Below the pieces are notes generated by a model that did not search any database, was not told the origin of the DNA, and saw nothing but the letters and a program-made list of their open reading frames with translations. A DNA stretch of 64,000 nucleotides from Streptomyces turgidiscabies Car8. Lineage in GTDB: Bacteria; Actinomycetota; Actinomycetes; Streptomycetales; Streptomycetaceae. The stretch's first letter is position 1; the number at the start of each line of letters is the position of its first letter. The DNA is taken from NCBI RefSeq assembly GCF_000331005.1, contig NZ_AEJB01000361.1, forward strand, positions 310,001 through 374,000. The letters run 5' to 3'. The position numbers were made by a program, and so were the translations under genes. Of this stretch, positions 8,556-17,213 are shown piece by piece.

Positions 8556-9247
8556 CCTCTTCCCAGCCCACCACCCCCAGCGGCGCCGACCTCGAGGCCG
8601 TGATCCTCGACTACAACGGAGTCATCGGCCGCCAGCCCGGACCGGCCCAGTGGTCCCGGCTCGCCGAACTCGCGGACTGGCACCCCCAGGAGACCCACGC
8701 CTTCCAACAGGCGTTCTGGCAGGGACGGGAGCCCTACGACCAGGGCACCGCCACCACCCACACGTTCTGGAGCGGACTGCTGCGCAACGGGCGCACCGCG
8801 CCGGTGGGCAGCACCCTCCTGGCCGCTCTCGGACGCGCCGACATCGACATGTGGACCGACACGGACTCCGCCGTGCTGGACCTCCTGCACACAGCCCACG
8901 CCACCGGGCTGCGTCTCGTACTCCTGTCCAACGCACCCAAACCGCTGGCCAACACCCTCGACGACACCGAATGGTGCGCCACCTTGTTCAGCCGGACCGT
9001 CTACTCCGCCCGCATCGGAGTGAACAAGCCCCACAAGCGGGCCTACGAGGCAGCGCTCGAGGCCGCCGGAATGCCCCACCCCTCAAAGACCCTGTTCGTC
9101 GACGACCGGCTGGACAACGTCGAAGCCGCCGAGCAACTCGGCCTGCAAGCCCTGCACTACACCGGCGACCCGGCCACACTCGCCCGCCGGCTTCCCCGGC
9201 CGCCCGCCGTCACACACCCGGCAGCCGCCCTCACCACGAGCGCATGA
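8552..9247 (+). CDS. HAD-superfamily hydrolase with an unusual motif I
   Basis: A TTG start overlaps the stop of the MFS gene. The 231-residue protein carries HAD motif I at residues 20-24 (DYNGV), where Asp20 is the expected nucleophile but the usual second Asp (DxD) is Asn22. Motif II is VLLSNAP, motif III Lys lies in NKPHKRAYEAAL, and motif IV is FVDDRLDN. The Asn at the general acid/base position is seen in some non-phosphatase HAD proteins, so phosphatase activity should not be assumed. It is cytosolic and probably acts on the small molecule handled by the flanking transporters. Confidence 0.75.
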   Translation: MTSSQPTTPSGADLEAVILDYNGVIGRQPGPAQWSRLAELADWHPQETHAFQQAFWQGREPYDQGTATTHTFWSGLLRNGRTAPVGSTLLAALGRADIDMWTDTDSAVLDLLHTAHATGLRLVLLSNAPKPLANTLDDTEWCATLFSRTVYSARIGVNKPHKRAYEAALEAAGMPHPSKTLFVDDRLDNVEAAEQLGLQALHYTGDPATLARRLPRPPAVTHPAAALTTSA

Positions 9248-9409
9248 CCCCCCTCGCGACGCCCTCCCGCCAGCCCGGCACCCGCCGCATCCCGACCACC
9301 ATGACCGCCCTGCACCCCAACTCCCGTGCCGTGACGAGCCGTGGCACTCCTCGGTGGTCACACTCCCCGCCGAGCGGCGCGCCGCCACCCCCTTCAACAC
9401 CCGCGAGAG

Positions 9410-9517
9410 GGCCTCTCCGCCTTGTCCTGCGGCGCCCTGGGCGCCGCGGTGTGCCTGCCGCTCGGCCTGCTCCTTCGCCAGGCCCGCGCACCGAAACAGG
9501 CGCCTCTTTTCACCTGA
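9410..9517 (+). pseudogene. C-terminal tail remnant of an MFS transporter
   Basis: A short frame ending at TGA 9515-9517 reads GALGAAVCLPLGLLLRQ. It closely resembles the tail of MFS transporter 1 (GAAGAALCLPLAGLMHR). There is no start and no upstream membrane domain in this frame. It suggests that a second copy of such a transporter once stood here and was deleted except for its last helix. The rest of 9248-9409 shows nothing coding. Confidence 0.4.
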
Positions 9518-9540
9518 AGTCAATCCCTGGAAGGAACTCC

Positions 9541-9930
9541 ATGTCCGTCTCACGCTTCGTCAAACACACGGTGCCCGTCGCACTGGGCGGTGCGCTCGCC
9601 ACCATCGCACTCGCCACCGCCCCGGCCTCCGCCGCGAGTTCCGGCTATGTCTACTCCAGCGGCCGCGGCGCCGAGGGCTGGTACTACTACGGCAACGGCC
9701 GGGTCTACGCGAACGACATCAAGGTGGACGGCTTCGGCGCCGTCACCCAGATCTTCGCCGACGACGGCCGCCGGCTCCTCACCAGCGTGAAGGACACCGG
9801 GGCCAAAAACGGTGGCAGCTGGAAGACACCCATCCTCTTCGAGGGCTATCACAAGATCCGCGCGTGCGTGTACAAGACCGGCCACGCGCCCACGAAGTGC
9901 GGCGCGATGACCCGCTGGCACGTCGACTGA
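9541..9930 (+). CDS. Small secreted protein
   Basis: The ATG follows GGAAGG by the right distance. The 129-residue product has a Sec signal peptide (basic start, LGGALATIALATA core) cut after ASA-A near residue 32. The mature part of about 97 residues is rich in Tyr, Gly and Lys, with two Cys (IRACVYK and PTKCGAM) that could form one disulfide. The family is unrecognised. It resembles the other small secreted protein at 5092-5616 in size and export style but not in sequence. Confidence 0.7.
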   Translation: MSVSRFVKHTVPVALGGALATIALATAPASAASSGYVYSSGRGAEGWYYYGNGRVYANDIKVDGFGAVTQIFADDGRRLLTSVKDTGAKNGGSWKTPILFEGYHKIRACVYKTGHAPTKCGAMTRWHVD

Positions 9931-10076
9931 CCTGTGCGGCTGCCCCCTCTGCTCCCGGCCCGGACTCGCCGCAGGCGCCCCTGACCGCCCGGGCCGGGCC
10001 GGGTCCTCGTCTCACCGTTTCCGTTCCGTCCGGATCCACCGGACCACCATTCCCTCGTCCTGGCGGGAGTTCACCT

Positions 10077-11348
10077 GTGCAACAGCCCACTTCACGGCCG
10101 GTCACCGGCGCCTCCGGACCTGCCGTGGCCGTCCTCGGTTCCACGGCTGAGCCGCCGAGGCGTCCGGTGCCTGTCGGGTACCGCGATGTCCTGCGGGTGC
10201 CCTGCGCGGCGCGTCTGCTGGCCGGGACGCTCATCGGACGCCTTCCCAACGGGATGGCCCCGCTCGCGATTGTGATCGGAGCTCACAGCTCCGGTGCGGC
10301 CATCAGCGCGGCTCTGGCCGCCTTGTACCTGGTGGCCAGTGCGGTCGGCGGTCCGCTGATCGGCCGTCTGGCCGACCGGTACGGACAGACGCTTCCGTTC
10401 TCCGCAGCCACCGTGCTGAGCACAGCCGCCCTCGTCGGCGTGGCAGTTGGGTCTCAGCACCGGTGGTGGACAGTCGCCGGCGTTGCCGTCGCGGGGGCGG
10501 CCAAGCCTCCGATCGAGGCAGGGTTGAGGGCGTTGTTCGGAACGGGGTCCTTCATGCCGAGCCGCGCCCACCAGCGAACGGCGCTGTCGCTGGAGGCAGC
10601 GGCTCAAGAAATGATCTACGTCGTGGGGCCGCTGCTGGTGGCGGGGATCGTCATGGTGTCCTCGGCATTCGCCGCGCTGGTGGCGACGGCCGCTCTCGGT
10701 GCCGCTGGCACCGCTCTGGTCGTGACGACGCCGGCCTCCCGGACGTGGACCACCGTCCGCCTCCACAGGTCCGACTGGCGAGGTCCGCTCAGATCCCCGC
10801 AGTTGCGCGGGTTGTACCTGGCCATGGTGGGCGTCGGTATCCCCCTCGGCGCCCTCACGCCCCTCGCGGTATCGGCCGCCGCCGAGTACGGCACACCGTG
10901 GCTGTCCGGAGCCCTCCCGGCCGTGCTGTCCCTCGGTGCCGTCGCCGGCGGACTCCTGTACGGGGCGCGCCTGTGGCCGGGCACAGCAGTACAGCACCTG
11001 ATCGTCCTGAGCTCGGCCTTTTCAGGGGGTTGGCTGCTGATCACTCTGGCGGCCAGCCCCACAACGGCGCTGGCCGGCACCGTCGTCCCGGGCCTGGTGA
11101 TGGCACCGCTCCTGGGCGTCGCCTTCGCGGTCACGGGCGATCTGGCCCCGGCCGGCGCCGCGACGGAGGCACAAGCGCTCCTGGTGGCCGCGCTGGACGT
11201 GGGGTGCGCCGCCGGCGCCGCGGCCGCGGGCCTGGCACCGACCACAGGGCTGCTGCCGGCCGGCGCCGCGGGCGCAGCCCTCATCCTCGTCTCCGCCCGC
11301 CACCGCCTGAGCGTGACCGCTCGCCGTCCGCCCCTGCCCATGTCCTGA
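10077..11348 (+). CDS. MFS transporter 3
   Basis: The start is placed at GTG 10077 because GGCGGGAG lies just upstream; the open frame extends much further but is non-coding there. The 423-residue protein has about twelve membrane segments, and motif A is GRLADRYGQTLP. The sequence family (YRDVLRVPCAARLLAGTLIGRLP opening) matches the MFS group common next to Streptomyces biosynthetic genes. It sits 24 bases upstream of the EgtD-like gene and probably shares a transcript with it, which suggests export of that pathway's product. Confidence 0.8.
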   Translation: MQQPTSRPVTGASGPAVAVLGSTAEPPRRPVPVGYRDVLRVPCAARLLAGTLIGRLPNGMAPLAIVIGAHSSGAAISAALAALYLVASAVGGPLIGRLADRYGQTLPFSAATVLSTAALVGVAVGSQHRWWTVAGVAVAGAAKPPIEAGLRALFGTGSFMPSRAHQRTALSLEAAAQEMIYVVGPLLVAGIVMVSSAFAALVATAALGAAGTALVVTTPASRTWTTVRLHRSDWRGPLRSPQLRGLYLAMVGVGIPLGALTPLAVSAAAEYGTPWLSGALPAVLSLGAVAGGLLYGARLWPGTAVQHLIVLSSAFSGGWLLITLAASPTTALAGTVVPGLVMAPLLGVAFAVTGDLAPAGAATEAQALLVAALDVGCAAGAAAAGLAPTTGLLPAGAAGAALILVSARHRLSVTARRPPLPMS

Positions 11349-11372
11349 CCCCCGTCTCAAGGGAGCTTTGTC

Positions 11373-12389
11373 GTGAACTCGTTCCGTCTCACCCGCACCC
11401 TGCCCAAGAACGCAACGGACGCCGCGCTGCGCGCCGACGTCCGCCGTGGCCTCACCAGCACTCCCAAGACGCTGCCGCCGAAGTGGTTCTACGACGCGTA
11501 CGGCAGCGAACTCTTCGAGAAGATCACCGAGTTGCCCGGCTACCACATCGCACGCTCGGAGCGTGAGCTGCTGGTGGCCCACGCCGGCGAGATCGCCACA
11601 GTGTGCGGCGCACGCACCCTGGTGGAACTCGGGAGCGGTTCGTCCGCGAAGACGCGGCACCTGCTCGATGCGCTGCCCGGATTGCACACGTACATACCGG
11701 TCGACGTCAGCGAGAGCGCCTTGCGGCAGGCCGGGCAGGCTCTGATCGTCGAACGCCCGGACCTCACCGTGCACGCACTGATCGCCGACTTCACCAACGC
11801 GCTCACCCTGCCGGATACCCCCGGCCCACGACTCGTTGCGTTCCTCGGCAGCACCATCGGCAATTTCCCGCCCGCCGAACGCGCCGTGTTCCTCGCCGCC
11901 ATCCGCGCCCTCCTCGCGCCCGGCGACGCCCTGCTGCTCGGTGCCGACCTGGTGAAGGACCCCTCGCTCCTCGTCGCCTCCTACGACGACCCGACGACCG
12001 GCGCTTTCAACAAGAACGTCCTCACGGTCATCAACCGGGAACTCGGCGCCGACTTCGATCTCGACGCCTTCGAACACGTGGCCCTCTGGGACGCTGCCGC
12101 CGAGCACGAGTGGATCGAGATGCGGCTGCGCTCGCGCATCGAGCAGACCGTGAAGATCCCCGCCCTCCAACTCGCCGTCGACTTCGCGGCGGGTGAAGAC
12201 CTGAGTACCGAGATCTCGGCGAAATTCCGGCCCGCCGGCCTGGCCGGTGAACTCGCGTCCGCCGGAATGGCATTGGAGCGGTTCCTGACCTCCCCGAATC
12301 ATTCCTACGGCCTGGCGCTCGCCATCCCCACTGAACACACAGCAGTCCAGGACGCGCCAACGAGCCACCTCACCGCCTGCGTCCGCTGA
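11373..12389 (+). CDS. EgtD-family histidine N-alpha-methyltransferase
   Basis: This 338-residue protein matches the EgtD/Methyltransf_33 family along its length: PPKWFYDAYGSELFEKIT at residues 31-48, SAM-binding VELGSGSSAKT near 84-94, the substrate-pocket STIGNF near 159-164, and WIEMRLRSR in the C-terminal lobe. EgtD trimethylates the alpha-amine of histidine to hercynine in ergothioneine synthesis. No other ergothioneine gene is present; the partner is an ATP-grasp ligase 56 bases downstream. The enzyme may therefore supply a methylated histidine or related amino acid to another compound. It starts at GTG after GGGAGC. Confidence 0.8.
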   Translation: MNSFRLTRTLPKNATDAALRADVRRGLTSTPKTLPPKWFYDAYGSELFEKITELPGYHIARSERELLVAHAGEIATVCGARTLVELGSGSSAKTRHLLDALPGLHTYIPVDVSESALRQAGQALIVERPDLTVHALIADFTNALTLPDTPGPRLVAFLGSTIGNFPPAERAVFLAAIRALLAPGDALLLGADLVKDPSLLVASYDDPTTGAFNKNVLTVINRELGADFDLDAFEHVALWDAAAEHEWIEMRLRSRIEQTVKIPALQLAVDFAAGEDLSTEISAKFRPAGLAGELASAGMALERFLTSPNHSYGLALAIPTEHTAVQDAPTSHLTACVR

Positions 12390-12444
12390 TCCCGGCAGCC
12401 CTCCACCCCCTGTCCATGCGTCTCAACCGTTTCGGAGTGGCCCC

Positions 12445-13755
12445 ATGGCCCTGCCTTTGATCAGTCCCGACCGGCCCCCTGCTCGTAGCCCCCTTTCGCC
12501 GGTTTTCCCGGGGGGCGCCGCTGTCGTCGCCCCGTACGGCTCGGGCAAGCACTACCAGAGTGCGTTCGCCGACCGAGGATGGGACTGCGTCGCGGTCACC
12601 CCCACGGATGACGCTCTGCCTCCCCTGTACCGCGGCACTCTCGACCCCACCGGATACCGGCGCGTCGTCGTGCACGACGGCAACCTCGACGCGACCGCCC
12701 GGGCACTGCGCGCGCTCCGGGTGAGCGCCGTGGTTGCCGGGACGGAAATCGGCGTACCCCTGGCCGAACAACTGGCGTACCACCTGGGCCTGCCCGGCAA
12801 CGACCCGCAGACCTCAAACCGCCGCCGCGACAAGGGCGCCATGGCGGCCGCGCTGACGAGTGCGGGCATCGACGCTCCACGGAGCCTGAGCACCGACCGC
12901 CTCCGGGACGCCCTGTCCTGGGCGCACACCTTGGACACGCCGGACCTCGTACTCAAGCCGGCCGACTCCGCCGGATCAGACGGCGTGATCTTCTGCTCCA
13001 GCCCCGACGAGATCCGAGCGGCCTGGATTCAGCTGCACAGGGTCCCCAACGCCATGGGCGGAAACAACGACCACCTCGTCATCCAGGAACGGCTCCAGGG
13101 CTCGCAGTACGTCGTCAACAGCGTCTCCGCCCCCAACGCCGACGGCACGCCCCGGCACACGATCACCGAGTTCTGGGCCGACCACCGTACCGGAACCACG
13201 CACGTGTACGACCGCCTCGACCTACTCAACCGCGCGAAGCTGATCCCGCGCACCCTCGCGCACTACACCGTACAAGTCCTCGACGCCCTGGGGATCGCCG
13301 CGGGCCCCGCGCACACCGAGCTGATCTACGTGCCCAGGCGAGGGCCCGTTCTGATCGAGAGCGGCGCACGACCCGAAGGCTCGTACGACCCGGCGGCCAT
13401 GCGGGAGGCGGTCGGCAGCGACCATATCCGCGACGCGGTGCACGCGGTGATCACTGGTGCGCCCAAGAGCCTGGCCGCGGATCGTCCACGCTTCAGTGTC
13501 TCCAAGGTGTCACTGATCGCGCCGCACGACGGCGCGCTCGACGAGGACCTCCTGCGCACCCTGCTGACTCTCCCGACAGTCCAGGGGTACGTCGGCACGC
13601 TGGTCCCTGGCATACCCGTGCACCGCACCGTCGACCTGCTCACCTCTCCCGGACGGCTGACGCTCGCCGCCGAGAACCCCCGCGCGATCGACCAGGACTA
13701 CAACACCATCCGCGCCGTGGAGGCCGCCGGGCTGTACGACGGGAGGACGCCGTGA
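12445..13755 (+). CDS. ATP-grasp ligase
   Basis: This 436-residue enzyme has the three ATP-grasp regions. LVLKPADSAGSDGV (residues 168-181) carries the nucleotide-binding Lys and flexible loop, HLVIQERLQG (about 211-220) is the hinge, and LIESGARPEG (about 303-312) is the magnesium-binding strand. This arrangement is typical of L-amino-acid ligases such as BacD, which join an amino acid or peptide through an acyl phosphate. Lying after the EgtD-like gene, it probably couples a betaine amino acid to another unit. The stop overlaps the GTG of a following gene, now truncated. Confidence 0.8.
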   Translation: MALPLISPDRPPARSPLSPVFPGGAAVVAPYGSGKHYQSAFADRGWDCVAVTPTDDALPPLYRGTLDPTGYRRVVVHDGNLDATARALRALRVSAVVAGTEIGVPLAEQLAYHLGLPGNDPQTSNRRRDKGAMAAALTSAGIDAPRSLSTDRLRDALSWAHTLDTPDLVLKPADSAGSDGVIFCSSPDEIRAAWIQLHRVPNAMGGNNDHLVIQERLQGSQYVVNSVSAPNADGTPRHTITEFWADHRTGTTHVYDRLDLLNRAKLIPRTLAHYTVQVLDALGIAAGPAHTELIYVPRRGPVLIESGARPEGSYDPAAMREAVGSDHIRDAVHAVITGAPKSLAADRPRFSVSKVSLIAPHDGALDEDLLRTLLTLPTVQGYVGTLVPGIPVHRTVDLLTSPGRLTLAAENPRAIDQDYNTIRAVEAAGLYDGRTP

Positions 13756-13870
13756 ACACCCGGCCCGCCGGCCGACTCGACTGCGCACTCGTGGCCAGCC
13801 GCGCAGAAGACCGGGCGGCGCCGGGCATGTACCTGGCCGTCGGCTACCCCACGCTCTCCGGTCGTACCCG
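13752..13870 (+). pseudogene. Truncated start of the gene coupled to the ATP-grasp ligase
   Basis: A GTG overlaps the ATP-grasp stop (GTGA), and about 38 codons with normal bias follow (LDCALVASRAEDRAAPG, then MYLAVGYPTLSG). After about 13870 this frame loses coding character while a different frame gains it. The third enzyme or transporter of the operon was therefore cut off by a deletion or insertion. Its family cannot be told from the fragment. Confidence 0.45.
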
Positions 13871-14218
13871 GCGAACCGCAAGCGCGGTACCCGGATGCGG
13901 CCGGGCTCGCTCATCGAACGGCTCCAGATCTTCGCCGAACAGGCGGGCATGCCGTACATCGATGGCAAGAAGGCCTGCTCCCACTCCAGGCGAGCCGGGG
14001 CGAACACCGACATGGCCGAGTGGGGCGTGTCACTCTCGAAACGGAGCAAGGCCGGCCGGTGGGCGGACGGCTCCCACACTGCGGACACTGTCTACGACCG
14101 CCGCCACGGCGTCGGCACCCGCGACCCGCTCGCAGCGGTGCCGCTGTATGGCGGTCCCACTCACGCCCCGGTTGCCGAGGCCCGCGCCCAGCGGGCCGCC
14201 GAGGAAACCACGGGCTAG
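13865..14218 (+). pseudogene. Foreign C-terminal gene fragment
   Basis: From about 13865 a second frame, lacking a clear start, reads YPANRKRGTRMRPGSLIERL then EQAGMPYIDGKKACS and TDMAEWGV, ending at a TGA at 14216-14218. Third-position bias is moderate. An ATG at 13895 has no good ribosome-binding site. I do not recognise the family. It abuts the truncated operon gene and is probably the partner side of the deletion or insertion that broke that operon. Confidence 0.3.
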
Positions 14219-14244
14219 GCCAGGGCCGGGGGCAGGGGTCAGGG

Positions 14245-15129
14245 CTACAGAATGCCGGTCCAGTGCCATGGGCGGCCCCCAGCGCGGCCACGCATGCAGT
14301 CGACCCGGTACTGCGCCTCTGCCTGCCACTCGGGGCGTTCCGCGGCGTACTGGGCGGCGTACGTCGTCATGCGCAACTCGCGGGCCCCGGCGAGGAGTTC
14401 GTAACCGTCCCACTGCGTGACGTCCGTGCCATACAGGTCGCAGAACTCGGCGTACTCAGCCTCCGTCACCGCACCGGTCGTGGTCAGTTTCAGCGCAGTC
14501 GACACCAGATCCCATTCCGGCGGCCCGACGGATACCCGCTCGAAGTCCATGAGGACAGGGCCGTCGGCGGTGCGAGCGACGTTGCCGACCCATGCGTCTC
14601 CGTGGACTACACAGTCCGCTAGTCCACTGGGCCGCGGCTCCCATCCGTCTCTCAGCTCGGCGTGCCGTTGCCGAAGCCACTGCCGGTCATCTTCGGGCAG
14701 CGTTACGGATGCGTTGATGCGTTCTGCGATGCGAACGAACGGGTCGAGACGGCCGAGACGGACAGACCTTGGCGCGGGCAGGGCATGTAGTCGCTTAAGC
14801 AGTTGTACGACGTCGCGCACGCTGCCGTTGCGGTGCGGCGGGAGTTCTTCCCAGAACGTCACCGGACGGCCCTCAGCCTCGACGGGTTGGTCGATCGGAA
14901 GAGCGCGAACCGTAGGCACCTCGTTCTCCACCAGCCAACGAGCCACGCCGACTTCACGGACGGCCGCTGCCGATTGACCAGTACGGGCTATGCGCACGAT
15001 CACTTGGCCGGGGAGACGCCAGATCTCGTTTTCTGCCATCCGAACGGGCTCGGCGTGCGTTGCGTCGAACCCGGCCGCGGCGCACGCCTCGGTCAGCACC
15101 GAATGGGAGGCGGCTGCGGAAATCGTCAT
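14245..15129 (-). CDS. Aminoglycoside phosphotransferase-family kinase
   Basis: This 294-residue cytosolic protein has the kinase-like APH fold signature: catalytic loop VVHGDAWVGN near residues 175-184 (Asp as base, Asn as metal ligand) and the metal-binding LMDFERV about 15 residues later. The N-terminal lobe includes IVRIARTG with a probable ATP-binding Arg in place of Lys. The family phosphorylates aminoglycosides, choline, homoserine and other small molecules, so resistance cannot be concluded. Its ATG overlaps the stop of the XRE/TPR regulator gene (ATGA), so both are made from one message. Confidence 0.75.
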   Translation of the reverse strand: MTISAAASHSVLTEACAAAGFDATHAEPVRMAENEIWRLPGQVIVRIARTGQSAAAVREVGVARWLVENEVPTVRALPIDQPVEAEGRPVTFWEELPPHRNGSVRDVVQLLKRLHALPAPRSVRLGRLDPFVRIAERINASVTLPEDDRQWLRQRHAELRDGWEPRPSGLADCVVHGDAWVGNVARTADGPVLMDFERVSVGPPEWDLVSTALKLTTTGAVTEAEYAEFCDLYGTDVTQWDGYELLAGARELRMTTYAAQYAAERPEWQAEAQYRVDCMRGRAGGRPWHWTGIL

Positions 15130-16529
15130 ACCTGCAACGTAACGGCGATACGCTCCCGCAGACGTTCCACTTCAGGAAGCCCCCGATGCTGTTTGGCGAA
15201 ACGGCCAAGCTCCGCCAAGTCGTCAGCCGTTCGACGCGAGGTGAGGTGTCCCGCATCATCAAGTGCGACTTCACCGATCGCCGCAGCCTGGCATGGGTCC
15301 CCCTTCGCCATCAGCAGGCCCGCCCACTTAGTGCCGGAGATCGCCCGCGAACGTGCATAGTCGTCGGAGTGGCCGGCCACTGCAATGCTGAAGCGCTGGC
15401 TGGCGCGGGCCGGGTCCTGATGGACCAGGATCGCTAGATCCCAGAAGGCGTGTGCGGTGTCGCCATGGTGCTGCGCCTGGTTGTAGTAGGCCATCCACGA
15501 AGGGTCTTCGTCCGGATTCGACCTTCCGAAGGCGTCGTCTGCTGCGCCGACCGCGGCCAGCGTGCCCCGGACGTCGCCCATCTTTCCGAACGCGCGGGCC
15601 CGCGCGCTGTGCAACATCGCTTGGATCCTAGGGGTGAGCCGATCGGAGCGAACGAGGCCCTTCTCGGCGTATGTCAGACCAGTGTCTGGGTCACCGACCC
15701 AGATAGCTTGGCGCGCGAGGAAGCTGTAGACCTTGGCGCGCAGGTGCCAGTCACGTGCCTCTTCTGCGCACTCGGCAGCGACTTTGAAGGCGACCCTGGC
15801 ATCGTCGTGGGCGTAGGCGTCAAAGTGGCTGGCCCCAACGACGATACCCAGGCGGGCGACGGCTGAATACAGAGGGGCCTGCAACTGTCCGGGGCAGGGC
15901 ACGGTGAGCCGTCCGACGGCCCACTGCATGGCATGACCTGCGAGTACGCCGATGAGTCCGCCTCCGCCCCGCATGTTGTCCAGGCGGTGAATCTCGTCGG
16001 CGACGGTGAGGATCTGCTCGATGTCCAGGCGTCGGATACGGGTAGGTGGCTGCGGCAAGTCTCGTGGGGCGACCAGGGCGACCAGGTCTATCGAGGCTAT
16101 GGCGGCGAGGCTGCTGTTTGCGAGGAAGGCGCGGCGGTCCACAGGTGCAGGACTCCCAGAAGGCGATGGGGTATCGCTCTCCAGCATGCGGCCTGCTTGC
16201 CCCGGAACGGCGACCTCCGCCGCCTTGGGCCGCCGCTTATCGGCATCAGGTGACTTCTTATCGGCATCCGCCGCTCCGAACACCATCGGCCAAGCCTCGG
16301 TGAAGAGGTCGCCAGTGCCTAGGACGTCATCGAAGCGCTCCGCCAGGTGAAGGTGACAGATCGGGTACTTCCCGTGCTCGATGCTCAAGATCATGTCGTC
16401 GCTGACCTGCACCAACCTGCCAAGTTGGCGGGCTGACAGGTTGTTGATCTTGCGATGCTTCCTGAGTTGGTAGCCGAACCACTCCCGAGGGGACGCCCCC
16501 GGGTCGAGTGTCTTTTCTGGCTGCGGCAT
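15126..16529 (-). CDS. XRE-family regulator with C-terminal TPR-like region
   Basis: The start is placed at ATG 16527-16529 (MPQPEKTLDPG), preceded by GGGGCGAGGG; the open frame runs far upstream without coding bias. The 467-residue protein has a helix-turn-helix at about residues 14-75 (WFGYQLRKHRKINNLSARQL, then VSDDMILSIEHGKYP). A DADK-repeat linker follows, then a helical TPR-like region of about 300 residues (WHLRAKVYSFLARQAIWVGD, then SARARAFGKMGD). Such Streptomyces regulators often control neighbouring genes. It faces an ATP-binding protein across an inverted repeat, likely its own operator. Confidence 0.8.
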   Translation of the reverse strand: MPQPEKTLDPGASPREWFGYQLRKHRKINNLSARQLGRLVQVSDDMILSIEHGKYPICHLHLAERFDDVLGTGDLFTEAWPMVFGAADADKKSPDADKRRPKAAEVAVPGQAGRMLESDTPSPSGSPAPVDRRAFLANSSLAAIASIDLVALVAPRDLPQPPTRIRRLDIEQILTVADEIHRLDNMRGGGGLIGVLAGHAMQWAVGRLTVPCPGQLQAPLYSAVARLGIVVGASHFDAYAHDDARVAFKVAAECAEEARDWHLRAKVYSFLARQAIWVGDPDTGLTYAEKGLVRSDRLTPRIQAMLHSARARAFGKMGDVRGTLAAVGAADDAFGRSNPDEDPSWMAYYNQAQHHGDTAHAFWDLAILVHQDPARASQRFSIAVAGHSDDYARSRAISGTKWAGLLMAKGDPCQAAAIGEVALDDAGHLTSRRTADDLAELGRFAKQHRGLPEVERLRERIAVTLQV

Positions 16530-16546
16530 CCCTCGCCCCTGTTCCC

Positions 16547-16580
16547 GCTGATGCCGATAACTGAGGCTCTCGGCATCAGC
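16547..16580. promoter_or_regulatory. Inverted-repeat operator between divergent genes
   Basis: GCTGATGCCGA (16547-16557) is perfectly repeated inverted as TCGGCATCAGC (16570-16580) with a 12-base spacer. It lies 18 bases upstream of the regulator start and 115 bases upstream of the divergent ATP-binding protein gene. A related 11-mer, TTATCGGCATC, occurs twice inside the regulator gene at 16237-16247 and 16258-16268. A site for the XRE regulator itself is the simplest reading. Confidence 0.55.
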
Positions 16581-16694
16581 GCCTGCACGGTGTTCGCTCG
16601 GCCTGACTGAATGGTTGCTGACCGGTTCCGCACCAGTACACACCTCAGTCGACCCTTGTTGTGAGGGTTCGGCGGAACGAAGTGGATCTGAGAG

Positions 16695-17162
16695 ATGGTC
16701 AAAACCCTTGAGCCTCCCGGGACTCCGGAGGGGGTGCGCGCATTGGCACGTGTGTTTGCCGGTCACCTGGAGATGACCCTCGATGTGACACCGCGATCCG
16801 TACGCCTCGCACGGAAGATCGTCGGAAGTCACCTGGATCTGTGGGGCTTCGGATCGCTGTGCGACGCGGCGGAGTTGGTGGTGACGGAGCTGCTCACCAA
16901 CGTGCTTCAACACACCCGCCCGGTTCGCGGTGACGCAAGAGAGGCACAGATCACGCTCACCAAGATCCCCGGCGGTGTGACCTTGTGCGTCCACGACGAC
17001 GACCCCAATCAGCCGTGCCAAATGCGCGCTTCTCCCGACTGCGAGAACGGCTGGGGCATCCAGCTCGTCAAGGAACTCGCTGACGAATACGGCTCGGCCT
17101 TGTCACCTGGGGGCGGCAAAGACGTCTGGGCGACGTTGCTCGTACCGCGCAAGAACGGCTGA
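16695..17162 (+). CDS. ATP-binding protein of the anti-sigma/HATPase_c type
   Basis: This 155-residue protein carries the GHKL ATPase signature without a histidine-kinase dimerisation domain: N box ELVVTELLTNVLQHT (about residues 56-70), G1-like VHDDDPNQP (about 100-108) and G2 ENGWGIQLV (about 115-123). Proteins of this RsbW-like group bind ATP and either phosphorylate an anti-anti-sigma factor or sequester a sigma factor. It is divergent from the XRE/TPR regulator. The sequence opens with MVKTLEPPGTPEG, and an alternative start could be the GTG at 16749. The partner is not encoded beside it. Confidence 0.75.
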   Translation: MVKTLEPPGTPEGVRALARVFAGHLEMTLDVTPRSVRLARKIVGSHLDLWGFGSLCDAAELVVTELLTNVLQHTRPVRGDAREAQITLTKIPGGVTLCVHDDDPNQPCQMRASPDCENGWGIQLVKELADEYGSALSPGGGKDVWATLLVPRKNG

Positions 17163-17213
17163 CGCCGGTCTGCCGTTCCCACCCTGTTCGCGTCCTACCG
17201 GAGATCCGTGCTC

